A stretch of 64,000 nucleotides of DNA from JAICKN01 sp036489565 (GTDB lineage: Bacteria > Acidobacteriota > Terriglobia > Terriglobales > Acidobacteriaceae): NCBI GenBank assembly GCA_036489565.1, contig DASXFN010000005.1, forward strand, positions 1-64,000, given 5' to 3'. The stretch's first letter is position 1. Every line of letters starts with the position of its first letter. A program made the position numbers and the translations under genes. Positions 51,456-59,273 of this stretch are shown here, piece after piece. A model generated the notes under the pieces. That model was given only the letters and a program-made list of their open reading frames with translations. It was not told the DNA's origin and did no database searches.

Positions 51456-52496
51456 ATGCCTGAGTTAAGAAAAGATCCCATCATTGGTCGCTGGGTCATC
51501 ATCTCTACCGACCGCGCCAAGCGTCCCAACGATTTCTCCCGGGAGATCATTCAGCTCAAAGGCGGCTTCTGTCCCTTTTGTTACGGAAACGAAAACAAGA
51601 CCCCTCCGGAAATCCAGGCCTACCGCCCTAACCACAACGGAGGCCCGCCGCCGCAACGCGATACACCAGGCTGGACCGTCCGCGTCGTGCCCAATAAATT
51701 CCCCGCGCTTGGCATTGAAGGCAACCTGAACCGCCAGGCGGAAGGCATGTTCGACAAAATGAACGGCGTGGGCGCTCATGAAGTCATCATTGAAACGCCC
51801 GACCACGCCACCACTCTCGCCCAGCTTTCGCCAAAACGCATCGAAGACGTTCTTTGGACCTTCCGCGACCGCATTCTCGACCTGAAAAAAGACCGCCGCT
51901 TCAAGTACATCCTTACATTTAAAAATCACGGCGAGGCCGCCGGCGCCTCGCTCGAACATTCTCACTCGCAGTTGATTGCTCTGCCCATCTTGCCTATTTA
52001 CGTGGCCGAGGAACTCGAAGGCGCCAAGCAATATTTCGATTACAAAGAGCGCTGCGTGTTCTGTGACATCATCCATCAGGAAACCGAAGCCGGCGTCCGC
52101 GTAGTCGCCGAAAACGAAGACTTCCTCACCATTGCGCCCTTCGCGCCGCGCTTCCCCTTTGAAACCTGGATACTTCCCAAGCAGCATGAGTCCGCCTTTG
52201 AGCACTCCACCTCGCACATGTTTAAGAACCTCGCCCGCGCCATCAAGCTGCTGCTGAACAAAGCGGACCGCGTGCTCGACAATCCTCCCTACAACCTGGT
52301 CATTCACAGCTCCCCCGTGCAGGAGCCCAACAACGACCACTACCACTGGCACATAGAATTCATGCCAAAATTAACTAAGACCGCCGGCTTCGAATGGGGC
52401 ACCGGCTTCTACATCAACCCCACGCCTCCGGAAGAGGCAGCCAAGTTTTTGCGCGAGGCGAACGTGGAAGAACTGATTACCGCATCCGTTCGCTAA
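51456..52496 (+). CDS. galT: Galactose-1-phosphate uridylyltransferase
   Basis: 346 residues. HIT-superfamily enzyme of the Leloir pathway exchanging UMP between UDP-glucose and galactose-1-phosphate. Visible: N-terminal RKDPIIGRWVIISTDRAKRP, CPFC zinc pair, HEVIIETPDH, and the catalytic HSHSQ (H168-Q172; H170 likely nucleophile), then CVFCDI and the C-terminal HWHIEFMP. Some bacterial family members act on ADP-glucose or other nucleotide sugars, so the exact substrate is not certain. It precedes a GH2 gene, suggesting galactoside use. Confidence 0.92.
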   Translation: MPELRKDPIIGRWVIISTDRAKRPNDFSREIIQLKGGFCPFCYGNENKTPPEIQAYRPNHNGGPPPQRDTPGWTVRVVPNKFPALGIEGNLNRQAEGMFDKMNGVGAHEVIIETPDHATTLAQLSPKRIEDVLWTFRDRILDLKKDRRFKYILTFKNHGEAAGASLEHSHSQLIALPILPIYVAEELEGAKQYFDYKERCVFCDIIHQETEAGVRVVAENEDFLTIAPFAPRFPFETWILPKQHESAFEHSTSHMFKNLARAIKLLLNKADRVLDNPPYNLVIHSSPVQEPNNDHYHWHIEFMPKLTKTAGFEWGTGFYINPTPPEEAAKFLREANVEELITASVR

Positions 52497-52543
52497 ATTT
52501 TCAAACAGCAATCGTCCTCGTATTGATATCGCTCGCTAAAAAT

Positions 52544-52590
52544 TGTCCTCCTGAGCGAAGCGAAGGACCCATGCACCACCTGCATCCCCA
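52544..52590 (+). repeat. Dispersed TGTCAT-type repeat, copy 4
   Basis: TTGTCCTCCTGAGCGAAGCG followed by AAGGACCCATGCACC; a variant without inner palindrome, very like copy 6 at 55856. Confidence 0.65.
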
Positions 52591-52626
52591 ATCGCTAATT
52601 CAATCTCCACTACAATAGCTATCGCC

Positions 52627-54408
52627 ATGAAACAATTTCTCGCGCTTTTCATTCTGCTATCCGCTTTGTGCTTTGCCGCCCCAACGTCCAGCAATTTAAT
52701 CGCAAATATTCCGGGCCGCACCACAGTTTCCCTGAATGGCGCGTGGAACATCATCATTGATCCTTACGAGACTGGACTCGGTTCCCGCTATTACCTCAAC
52801 GCCAAGCCAAAAAACAAAAGCGATCTGGTCGAATACGACTTCGACAAATCTCCAACGCTCAAGGTTCCGGGCGATTGGAACACACAACGAAACGATCTTT
52901 TGTTTTATGAAGGCCCCGTTTGGTATCGTCGCATTTTCACCTACCACAAACACGCCAACACACGGACCTTCGTTTACATCGGCGCAGCCAACTACAAGAC
53001 TCGCGTCTTCCTGAATGGCGAAGAGCTGGGCGAGCACGAGGGCGGATTCACTCCCTTTAATTTCGACGCCACCAGTCTTCTTCACGACGGCGAAAATTTT
53101 CTCGTCATTGAAGTAAACAATGCGCGGCATGTGGAAGATGTGCCCACCGTCAACACCGATTGGTGGAACTACGGCGGAATCACCGGAGATGTTTCTTTGG
53201 TGGAAGTGCCCAATGCTTTTATTCAGGACTACTTCGTTCAACTGGCCAAGGGATCACGCGACCAAGTTGCCGGATGGGTCCAGCTCCAGGGCGTAGATTC
53301 GCCGCAGCAGGTCAAGCTGGAAATCCCCGAAGCTAAAATTCAGCAGACCGTTACAACCGACGCCTCCGGCCATGCGGAATTTCATTTCCCCGCAAAGCTT
53401 GCCCTGTGGTCGCCGGAAAATCCCAAACTTTACGATGTAATCCTGAGTTCCGGCGCGGACAAAATCTCCGACCAAATCGGTTTTCGCAGCATTGAAACAC
53501 AAGGCACGAAAATTCTCTTGAACGGCAAGCCCATCGTGCTGCGTGGAATCGCCGCGCATGATGAGGCCCCGCTGCGCGGCGGCCGCGCCACCACCGCCGA
53601 TGATGCGCAAACACTATTGAGTTATGCGAAGGAGCTGCATTGCAACTTCATCCGCATGGCGCACTATCCCCACAATGAAAAAGAAATTCGCCTCGCCGAC
53701 CGCATGGGCATCCTGCTCTGGTCAGAGATCCCCGTCTATTGGGACATTGACTGGACCAATCCCGCCACGCTTGCGAGCGCCGAATCGCAACTGAGCGAGA
53801 TGATTGCTCGCGACCACAATCGCGCCTCGGTAATTTTCTGGTCGCTTTCGAACGAAACTCCCATCAAGCCGGAGCGGACGGCGTTCATCAAGCAACTTGC
53901 CACTGACGCTCGCGCGCTCGATTCCACCCGCCTCATCACCTCCGCATTGAATCGCACCACCCAGCTTGGCCCCGATCTCCGCGAGCTTAACGATCCGCTG
54001 GGTGCGAGCCTTGACGTGCTTGGTATGAATGAATACGTGGGATGGTACGAACACAAGCCGGAGTACGCCGACCAGTTGCAATGGAAGATTGCGTATGACA
54101 AGCCAGTCATCATCAGCGAGTTCGGCGCGGACGCACCCGCCGGCCGCCACGGCGACAAAGACGAGCGCTGGACCGAGGAGTACCAGGTAAACGTCTTTCA
54201 ACATCAAATCGCAATGGTGCAGCGCATCCCGGGCTTCGCCGGACTCTCCCCGTGGGTGCTGGTGGATTTCCGCTCCCCGCGCCGCCCGCTTCCGGGCATC
54301 CAGGACTATTTCAACCGAAAAGGATTAATTTCCAATAACGGTGCACATAAACAGGCCTTCTACACGCTGCAAAAGTTTTACGAAGATCTGGAAGCGCAAC
54401 AGAAGTGA
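52627..54408 (+). CDS. Secreted glycoside hydrolase family 2 (beta-glucuronidase/galactosidase-like)
   Basis: 593 residues. Sec signal peptide (FLALFILLSALCFAAP). Jelly-roll sugar-binding domain (GPVWYRRIFTY, TRVFLNGEELGEHEGGFTPFNFD), Ig-like domain and TIM barrel with LRGIAAHDEAP, NFIRMAHYPH, acid/base E410 (SLSNE) and nucleophile E498 (VIISEFG). The GMNEYVGWY segment is more like beta-glucuronidase than LacZ. Shorter than the Tat-exported enzyme at 6972 and lacking its extra C-terminal domains. It may share a transcript with galT (130-base gap holding a repeat). Confidence 0.9.
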   Translation: MKQFLALFILLSALCFAAPTSSNLIANIPGRTTVSLNGAWNIIIDPYETGLGSRYYLNAKPKNKSDLVEYDFDKSPTLKVPGDWNTQRNDLLFYEGPVWYRRIFTYHKHANTRTFVYIGAANYKTRVFLNGEELGEHEGGFTPFNFDATSLLHDGENFLVIEVNNARHVEDVPTVNTDWWNYGGITGDVSLVEVPNAFIQDYFVQLAKGSRDQVAGWVQLQGVDSPQQVKLEIPEAKIQQTVTTDASGHAEFHFPAKLALWSPENPKLYDVILSSGADKISDQIGFRSIETQGTKILLNGKPIVLRGIAAHDEAPLRGGRATTADDAQTLLSYAKELHCNFIRMAHYPHNEKEIRLADRMGILLWSEIPVYWDIDWTNPATLASAESQLSEMIARDHNRASVIFWSLSNETPIKPERTAFIKQLATDARALDSTRLITSALNRTTQLGPDLRELNDPLGASLDVLGMNEYVGWYEHKPEYADQLQWKIAYDKPVIISEFGADAPAGRHGDKDERWTEEYQVNVFQHQIAMVQRIPGFAGLSPWVLVDFRSPRRPLPGIQDYFNRKGLISNNGAHKQAFYTLQKFYEDLEAQQK

Positions 54409-54465
54409 ATACACCAAGAATAAGGCGCAACAAAATAATCCCTTGTAAACAAAACCCGGCCATCA

Positions 54466-54507
54466 TGTCATCCCGAACCGCTTTAGCGGTGAGGGACCTT
54501 ACGTCCG
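54466..54507 (+). repeat. Dispersed TGTCAT-type repeat, copy 5
   Basis: TGTCATCCCGAACCGC, inner palindrome CCGCTTTAGCGG, then GAGGGACCTTACGTCC. In the spacer between convergent GH2 and cysteine desulfurase genes. Confidence 0.75.
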
Positions 54508-54590
54508 CCTGTGCGCACAGCCCGGGCCGCATGGTTTTAAATTGCGCAGCGCTTCAGGACTGCAATCAATGATTACCAAGTGAAGTGGCG

Positions 54591-55826
54591 TTAGTTGCTG
54601 AGCGACGCCAACTGTCGCAACTGTCTCACTGTTTCCACAACTCGGTTCGCCACATAATCAATCTCAGCTTCCGTATTAAATCGTCCAATCCCAAATCGCA
54701 GCGAACCTTGTGCAAGCTCTTCGCTCACGCCTAAAGCTTTCAACACATAAGACGATTCCACCGATCCGGAATTGCAAGCCGATCCGCTCGATACCGCGAT
54801 GTCATTCAGCCCCATCAGCAGCGATTCACCTTCAACATCCACGAAGCTGATATTCAGATTTCCCGGCAGGCGATGTTTCTGTTCCATCGATCCATTCACA
54901 GAACACCCATCAAGCCGCCCTATGATTTGTTCGCGCAGCCGATCGCGCAGTCCTGCGAGCCGCATCGCTTCCTCTGCCATTTCTTCCGCCGCGATCGCGC
55001 AAGCCTTGCCCAATCCGACAATCCCCGGAACGTTCAATGTCCCCGACCGCATCCCCAACTCATGGCCGCCGCCGTCAATGCCCGCCGCAATTTCGACGCG
55101 CGGATTTTCCTTCCGTACATAAAGCGCGCCAACTCCCTTCGGCCCATACATTTTGTGCGCGGAGATCGAAAGCAAATCAACGTTTTGTCCATCAACGTCC
55201 ACCGGAACTTTCCCAACAGCCTGCGTCGCATCGGTATGAAAGATCACGCCACGCTCCCGGCAAATCTTCCCGATCTCGGCGATGGGCTGCCGCACCCCAA
55301 TTTCATTGTTCGCCGCCATGATGGTGACAAGAATCGTTTCTCCGCCGATCGCCGCCCGCAACTCTTCCAAATCAATCAGCCCGTCGTGCTTCACTCCGAG
55401 ATAAGTAACGGAGTAGCCATATTTTTCCAACCGCTTGCAGCTATCAAGCACCGCCTTATGCTCGGTCACCGCCGTAATAATGTGGCTGCCCTTGCTGCGG
55501 TATTTTTCCGCAACGCCCTTAATCGCAAGGTTGTCGCTTTCCGTCGCCCCCGAAGTAAAAATGATCTCCGAGGCCTTCGCGCCAATCAGCCTGGCAATCC
55601 GTTCGCGGGCCAAGGTTACGGCTTTTTCTGCGGTCCAGCCAAATTCATGGTTGCAGCTGGCGGCGTTGCCAAACTTCGCTGCGAAATAAGGAAGCATCTC
55701 CTCCAACACCCGCGGATCAACCGCAGTGGTCGCATGGTTATCCAAGTAGATAGGCAGACGTACCTCACCCGGAGCGGACTTACGCTGGCCTTCGCGCATG
55801 GCGGACTCCTCTATCTCCGGATCCAT
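54591..55826 (-). CDS. iscS: Cysteine desulfurase (IscS/NifS family)
   Basis: 411 residues. PLP enzyme removing sulfur from cysteine for Fe-S clusters and thio-modified tRNA. IYLDNHATTAVDPRVLEEMLPYF start, FTSGATESDNLAIKG, PLP lysine K225 (ISAHKMYGPKG), and the persulfide cysteine C351 in SSGSACNSG within the flexible loop. The N-terminal 22 residues before LPIYLDN are extra and a later start is possible. No iscU or other cluster-assembly genes nearby; tsaD and a CCA-adding enzyme lie downstream in the window. Confidence 0.94.
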   Translation of the reverse strand: MDPEIEESAMREGQRKSAPGEVRLPIYLDNHATTAVDPRVLEEMLPYFAAKFGNAASCNHEFGWTAEKAVTLARERIARLIGAKASEIIFTSGATESDNLAIKGVAEKYRSKGSHIITAVTEHKAVLDSCKRLEKYGYSVTYLGVKHDGLIDLEELRAAIGGETILVTIMAANNEIGVRQPIAEIGKICRERGVIFHTDATQAVGKVPVDVDGQNVDLLSISAHKMYGPKGVGALYVRKENPRVEIAAGIDGGGHELGMRSGTLNVPGIVGLGKACAIAAEEMAEEAMRLAGLRDRLREQIIGRLDGCSVNGSMEQKHRLPGNLNISFVDVEGESLLMGLNDIAVSSGSACNSGSVESSYVLKALGVSEELAQGSLRFGIGRFNTEAEIDYVANRVVETVRQLRQLASLSN

Positions 55827-55855
55827 CTTTCCAATCTCCAGAACTTTATAGACAT

Positions 55856-55900
55856 TGTCATCCTGAGCGAAGCGAAGGACCCATGCAACTCCTGCACGCA
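55856..55900 (+). repeat. Dispersed TGTCAT-type repeat, copy 6
   Basis: TGTCATCCTGAGCGAAGCGA then AGGACCCATGCAACTCCTGC, closely similar to copy 4. Confidence 0.75.
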
Positions 55901-55901
55901 G

Positions 55902-56000
55902 TCACGAAACCGTCAAAAACCAGATACTCCCCAGCACTCCCCCGACTGCTGCCGTCGTTACCAAAAGATGGGCACCGCCAAATCCACCCGGAATCTCCAT
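55902..56000 (-). CDS. Possible very small membrane protein
   Basis: 32 residues from ATG 56000: MEIPGGFGGAHLLVTTAAVG followed by GVLGSIWFLTVS, a single glycine-rich membrane helix. No strong ribosome binding site. It lies upstream of iscS on the same strand. It could be a true small membrane protein or the remnant of a larger one. The rest of 55827-56141 shows only the repeat above. Confidence 0.3.
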   Translation of the reverse strand: MEIPGGFGGAHLLVTTAAVGGVLGSIWFLTVS

Positions 56001-56141
56001 CTTTTCATAGCGTCGGCCTCTCACCCTTGTGAATAAAACTTCCCAACAGGTACTTGACAAGCGCATTGGCCGGGCTAAAATACCGAAAATCCGGGGAATT
56101 ATTTAGCCTTCTCCAAAGGCTTCCGAAACTAGACCGGATCT

Positions 56142-56336
56142 ATGAATTTAATCCCGCCCACGCCAGCCTCCGATAAGAGCAAGAATATGACTCCATGCAA
56201 ACACCCTCGTGTCCAGATCGTTTCCCGCGATGAAGATGCCGAATTCGTCGAGTGCCTCGAATGCCGCGAAGTATTCGACTCCCGCGAATTCAAAGACATG
56301 AACATCGAGGAAACCAAGCTGGGCAATGAGCTTTAA
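56142..56336 (+). CDS. Small zinc-ribbon-like protein
   Basis: 64 residues (or 49 from the second ATG). The sequence CKHPRVQIVSRDEDAEFVECLECREVFDSREFKDMN has C-x-H and C-x2-C spacing typical of a small zinc knuckle with an acidic tail. The type is familiar from acidobacterial genomes. No function known. Confidence 0.6.
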   Translation: MNLIPPTPASDKSKNMTPCKHPRVQIVSRDEDAEFVECLECREVFDSREFKDMNIEETKLGNEL

Positions 56337-56515
56337 CCCTACTCTCATTCTCCGTCGCTGTGGTTCTGTGCCTCCAGGGGCTTACCTTGTCCCCATTTGG
56401 CACATTCGTACGCGCACGGCGGTAACTTGTCGCAGAAACTCGTGTTGTTTAGATTAATGTTTACTGTCGGAAAGTGCATGCAGAAGTGTATGCAAAGGAA
56501 GAACGGCAACAACCC

Positions 56516-56905
56516 ATGCCCTCAGTTGCGCTTGTAGTTGACGATTCCATGCTTATCCGCCACACCGTTTGCCGCTTCTTTGAAGAGCGCGGCTTCGAGG
56601 TGGAGTCCGCCACCAACGGACAGGATGCGCTCGAAATCCTCAAACGCCTGCGCCCTGACATTATTGTTACCGATATGGAAATGCCCAAGATGACGGGCAT
56701 CGAACTCATCGCCGCGCTCAAGTCCCAGCCCGCAACCGCCAACATTCCTGTCGGCATCCTCGCGGGCAAGCAAAGCGGCTTTGAGAAGAAAAAGCACGGT
56801 GCCGATTTCGCCATATTCAAGGACATTGACATCGAAGACCAGCTAGCAGCCGCCGTGGACGCTGTGCTGGGATCGCCTTCCGGAAAAAAAGCCGCAGGGA
56901 AATAA
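56516..56905 (+). CDS. Single-domain response regulator
   Basis: 129 residues from ATG 56516 (AAGGAAG upstream; an ATG at 56474 is in frame too). Receiver with VVDDS pocket and phosphoacceptor D53 (VTDMEMPKMTG); the usual threonine after the fourth strand is replaced (VGILAGKQSG) and the lysine is in FAIFKDIDI. No output domain; C-terminal Lys/Gly tail. It could act as a CheY-like or phosphate-sink protein. No kinase nearby. Confidence 0.88.
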   Translation: MPSVALVVDDSMLIRHTVCRFFEERGFEVESATNGQDALEILKRLRPDIIVTDMEMPKMTGIELIAALKSQPATANIPVGILAGKQSGFEKKKHGADFAIFKDIDIEDQLAAAVDAVLGSPSGKKAAGK

Positions 56906-56943
56906 AGCAATTAGCAATCAGCTTCAGCAATCAGCATTTAGCC
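56906..56943 (+). repeat. Heptanucleotide tandem repeat after the response regulator
   Basis: AGCAATT, AGCAATC, AGCTTC, AGCAATC, AGCATTT, AGCC: 7-base units with one 6-base unit, right after the stop codon. Confidence 0.6.
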
Positions 56944-56999
56944 AAATCTCCCACAAAACTCAATTCACATTGCGAGAGACGGCAATCTCTAATCAGGAC

Positions 57000-57069
57000 T
57001 GTCATCCCGAGCGAAGCTGATGAATTCGCCCTAGCGAATTCATCGCGAAGTCGAGGGACCTTGCGTTTA
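57000..57069 (+). repeat. Dispersed TGTCAT-type repeat, copy 7 (full form)
   Basis: TGTCATCCCGAGCGAAGC, inner palindrome TGATGAATTCGC/GCGAATTCATCG, then GAAGTCGAGGGACCTTGCG. Best match to the copy embedded in the CCA-adding enzyme gene (59525). The rest of the 291-base spacer shows no gene. Confidence 0.85.
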
Positions 57070-57196
57070 GTCGTCGCTCACCAGAACCCTACGGAGATTT
57101 TCGTAGGTGGAATTTTCCGTAAAACTTATCAGCACCAAATTGGCCGACTGCTGATTACCAAATGCCAAAACTGGCAACTGAGAACCGACGACTGCT

Positions 57197-58417
57197 CTAT
57201 CTCAACACCAACCCCGCTTCTGCCGAAAAATCCATCCCCGCGAAATCCTTCGCCAGAAATTTCGGATACGCCGCTGCCGCAATCATCGCCGCATTGTCGG
57301 TCGAAAGCGGACGCGAAGGGAAGAACACCGGCACTCCCACGCGCGCCCCTTCGCGTTCAAATGTCTGCCGTAATTCATTGTTTGCCGCTACGCCGCCAGT
57401 CACGAGCAACGTCGCTATATTGTGGGCCTCAGCCGCAGCCAGTGTCTTGCGAACCAGATCATCAACAACGGCCCGCTGGAACGAAGCCACCAAGTCCAGC
57501 GTCTGCTTATTGCAATTCGCCAAATAGTCGTCCAACGTTGGTTTCGAAATTCCGGCCAGCGCCTTTCGCCGCACCTCAATCGAAGCCTTCATGTCATGCG
57601 TCTCCACGTAACGCAATACCGCGGTCTTGATCCCACTGTAAGAAAAATCAAACCGTTCCTTGATCGGATTTTGGGTAGCGCCGGGTGCCCCATCCTTGTC
57701 GCGTTCTTTGCGACAGGGTGGGGATTCGAGTTCACCGTTATCCATTTTCGTTTTAGCAGCCCTTCGATCCGGATGCTTGAGCTGCGCGAATGCAAACTTC
57801 ACCGCCTTCGCATCCCCATGCGCCGACAAACGATCAATCACCGGCCCGCCCGGATATCCCAGCCCCAGCAGTTTTGCAACTTTGTCGAACGCTTCTCCCG
57901 CCGCATCATCACGCGTGTGCCCGATATTTTCATAACTCCACGCCGCGTCTTTTTCCTCCGCCAGAAACAAATGCGTATGCCCGCCTGATACCACCAGCGC
58001 AAGCGCTGGAAAATTCAGCTGATGGTTCCCTTTCTGCCGCTCTTCAAGCAACACCGCATGAATATGCCCTTCCAAATGATTTACTGCGATCAGCGGCTTC
58101 TCCAGCGCGAACGCCAGCGCCTTGGCATAAGTGATTCCTACCAGCAACGCCCCCGCCAGCCCCGGCCCCTGCGTCACCGCAATCGCATCCACCGATTCAT
58201 ACGTCTGTTGCGCATCGGCCAGCGCCTTCCTAACCACCGGTACAATCGCCCGCAAATGCTCCCGCGAAGCCAACTCCGGCACCACCCCGCCGTAAGGCTG
58301 ATGCATCGCAATCTGCGAAAACACCACGTTCGAAATTAGCTTCTCGCCCGACCGCACCACCGCCGCCGCCGTCTCGTCGCACGAGCTTTCAATGCCGAGA
58401 ATGTATGTGTCTGCCAT
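57197..58417 (-). CDS. tsaD: tRNA N6-threonylcarbamoyladenosine synthase subunit TsaD with a repeat-derived insert
   Basis: 406 residues, against about 340 normally. TsaD transfers the threonylcarbamoyl group to A37 of ANN-decoding tRNAs. Full motif set: LGIESSCDETAAAVV, PYGGVVPELASREH, metal-binding H114 and H118 (NHLEGHIH), VSGGHTHLF, GEAFDKVAKLLGLGYPGGP, FDFSYSGIKTAV, TGGVAANNELR, STDNAAMIA. Between AFAQLKHPD and FDFSYSG there is an extra hydrophilic segment of about 35 residues; residues 232-245 (SPPCRKERDKDGAP) are coded by a palindromic repeat at 57683-57726. Confidence 0.95.
   Translation of the reverse strand: MADTYILGIESSCDETAAAVVRSGEKLISNVVFSQIAMHQPYGGVVPELASREHLRAIVPVVRKALADAQQTYESVDAIAVTQGPGLAGALLVGITYAKALAFALEKPLIAVNHLEGHIHAVLLEERQKGNHQLNFPALALVVSGGHTHLFLAEEKDAAWSYENIGHTRDDAAGEAFDKVAKLLGLGYPGGPVIDRLSAHGDAKAVKFAFAQLKHPDRRAAKTKMDNGELESPPCRKERDKDGAPGATQNPIKERFDFSYSGIKTAVLRYVETHDMKASIEVRRKALAGISKPTLDDYLANCNKQTLDLVASFQRAVVDDLVRKTLAAAEAHNIATLLVTGGVAANNELRQTFEREGARVGVPVFFPSRPLSTDNAAMIAAAAYPKFLAKDFAGMDFSAEAGLVLR
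57683..57726. repeat. Palindromic repeat embedded in tsaD
   Basis: CCCCACCCTGTCGC, loop AAAGAAC, then GCGACAAGGATGGGG (minus strand): a 13-pair stem with one mismatch. I recognise it as a recurrent acidobacterial intergenic palindrome. Here it is translated in frame. Confidence 0.6.
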
Positions 58418-58554
58418 AACTCACCCGAACATTTCAGCCTATCAGAGAGTGCATCTAGTTCGTAACCACGGTAACCTTGTTGCGCGCGCGCCCAAATGGT
58501 AATTTGCTGTTGTTCCCGGGCCCTTTGGAAACCCGGTTTTCGCGGTTTCCAACT

Positions 58555-59178
58555 ATGAAACCATCCATAAAACGTATTTCCATTTTGGTTGTCGTGTTCG
58601 CCGTATCGGCGCCCGCCGCTCTCGCGCAACAGGACTCCGATTCGTCTTCCGATAACAGCCCGTCTTTGGCCGCGATTGCGAAAGAATCCAAAAAGAAAGC
58701 CGCTGCTCATCCCACCGTCATTACCGACGAGGACATGAGCTTTAAGGCTGGTCCGCTTCCCAAATTAAGCCTCGACGAAAAGGACAACTCCGACGAGGTA
58801 GTGCAGGCTGTCGGGGAGTTCCAGGCAAAACATAAGCCGGAAGAAACCGAACGGGTGGTCCACGATTGGTATGACCGTTACGATGACATGCTCGCCACGG
58901 CCCTCCGCGAGAATTCCCAAACTGTGCAGCGCCGTCAATTCACCACCAGCAGCGGATATTGGATTTGCCAGAATGAGCCCAACTATCAGAATTGCGTGGA
59001 ACGTCGTAATCAGGAATTACGGGGCTCGTTTGATGATCAATCCTCCATGCGCGACAATTTCCGCATCATCAACCGTGTGCAGCAGGAATTCATGATGGTC
59101 CGCTCCGGACTTGCGAAATACAACTTGCATTATTCATGGTTCAAAGTCCGCAACGCCAACGGCGTCGGCAGCTTCTAG
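58555..59178 (+). CDS. Secreted hypothetical protein
   Basis: 207 residues from ATG 58555. Sec-type signal peptide (ISILVVVFAVSAPAALAQQ), then a Ser/Asp-rich linker and a mainly helical, charged domain with VVHDWYDRYDDMLATALRENS, two cysteines (YWICQNEPNYQNCVERR, possible disulfide) and FRIINRVQQEFMMVRSGLAKYNLHYSWFKVRN. No family recognised; likely periplasmic. It is divergent from tsaD, with the CCA-adding enzyme gene behind it. Confidence 0.75.
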   Translation: MKPSIKRISILVVVFAVSAPAALAQQDSDSSSDNSPSLAAIAKESKKKAAAHPTVITDEDMSFKAGPLPKLSLDEKDNSDEVVQAVGEFQAKHKPEETERVVHDWYDRYDDMLATALRENSQTVQRRQFTTSSGYWICQNEPNYQNCVERRNQELRGSFDDQSSMRDNFRIINRVQQEFMMVRSGLAKYNLHYSWFKVRNANGVGSF

Positions 59179-59273
59179 ATTCATTCCACGCAGTATTTCT
59201 GCCTCGAGTGCGCCCACCCGCGTTTCAGCAATCGTTCCGCTCAGCATGTTACGCTTTGCCTTAAGCCACCGAA

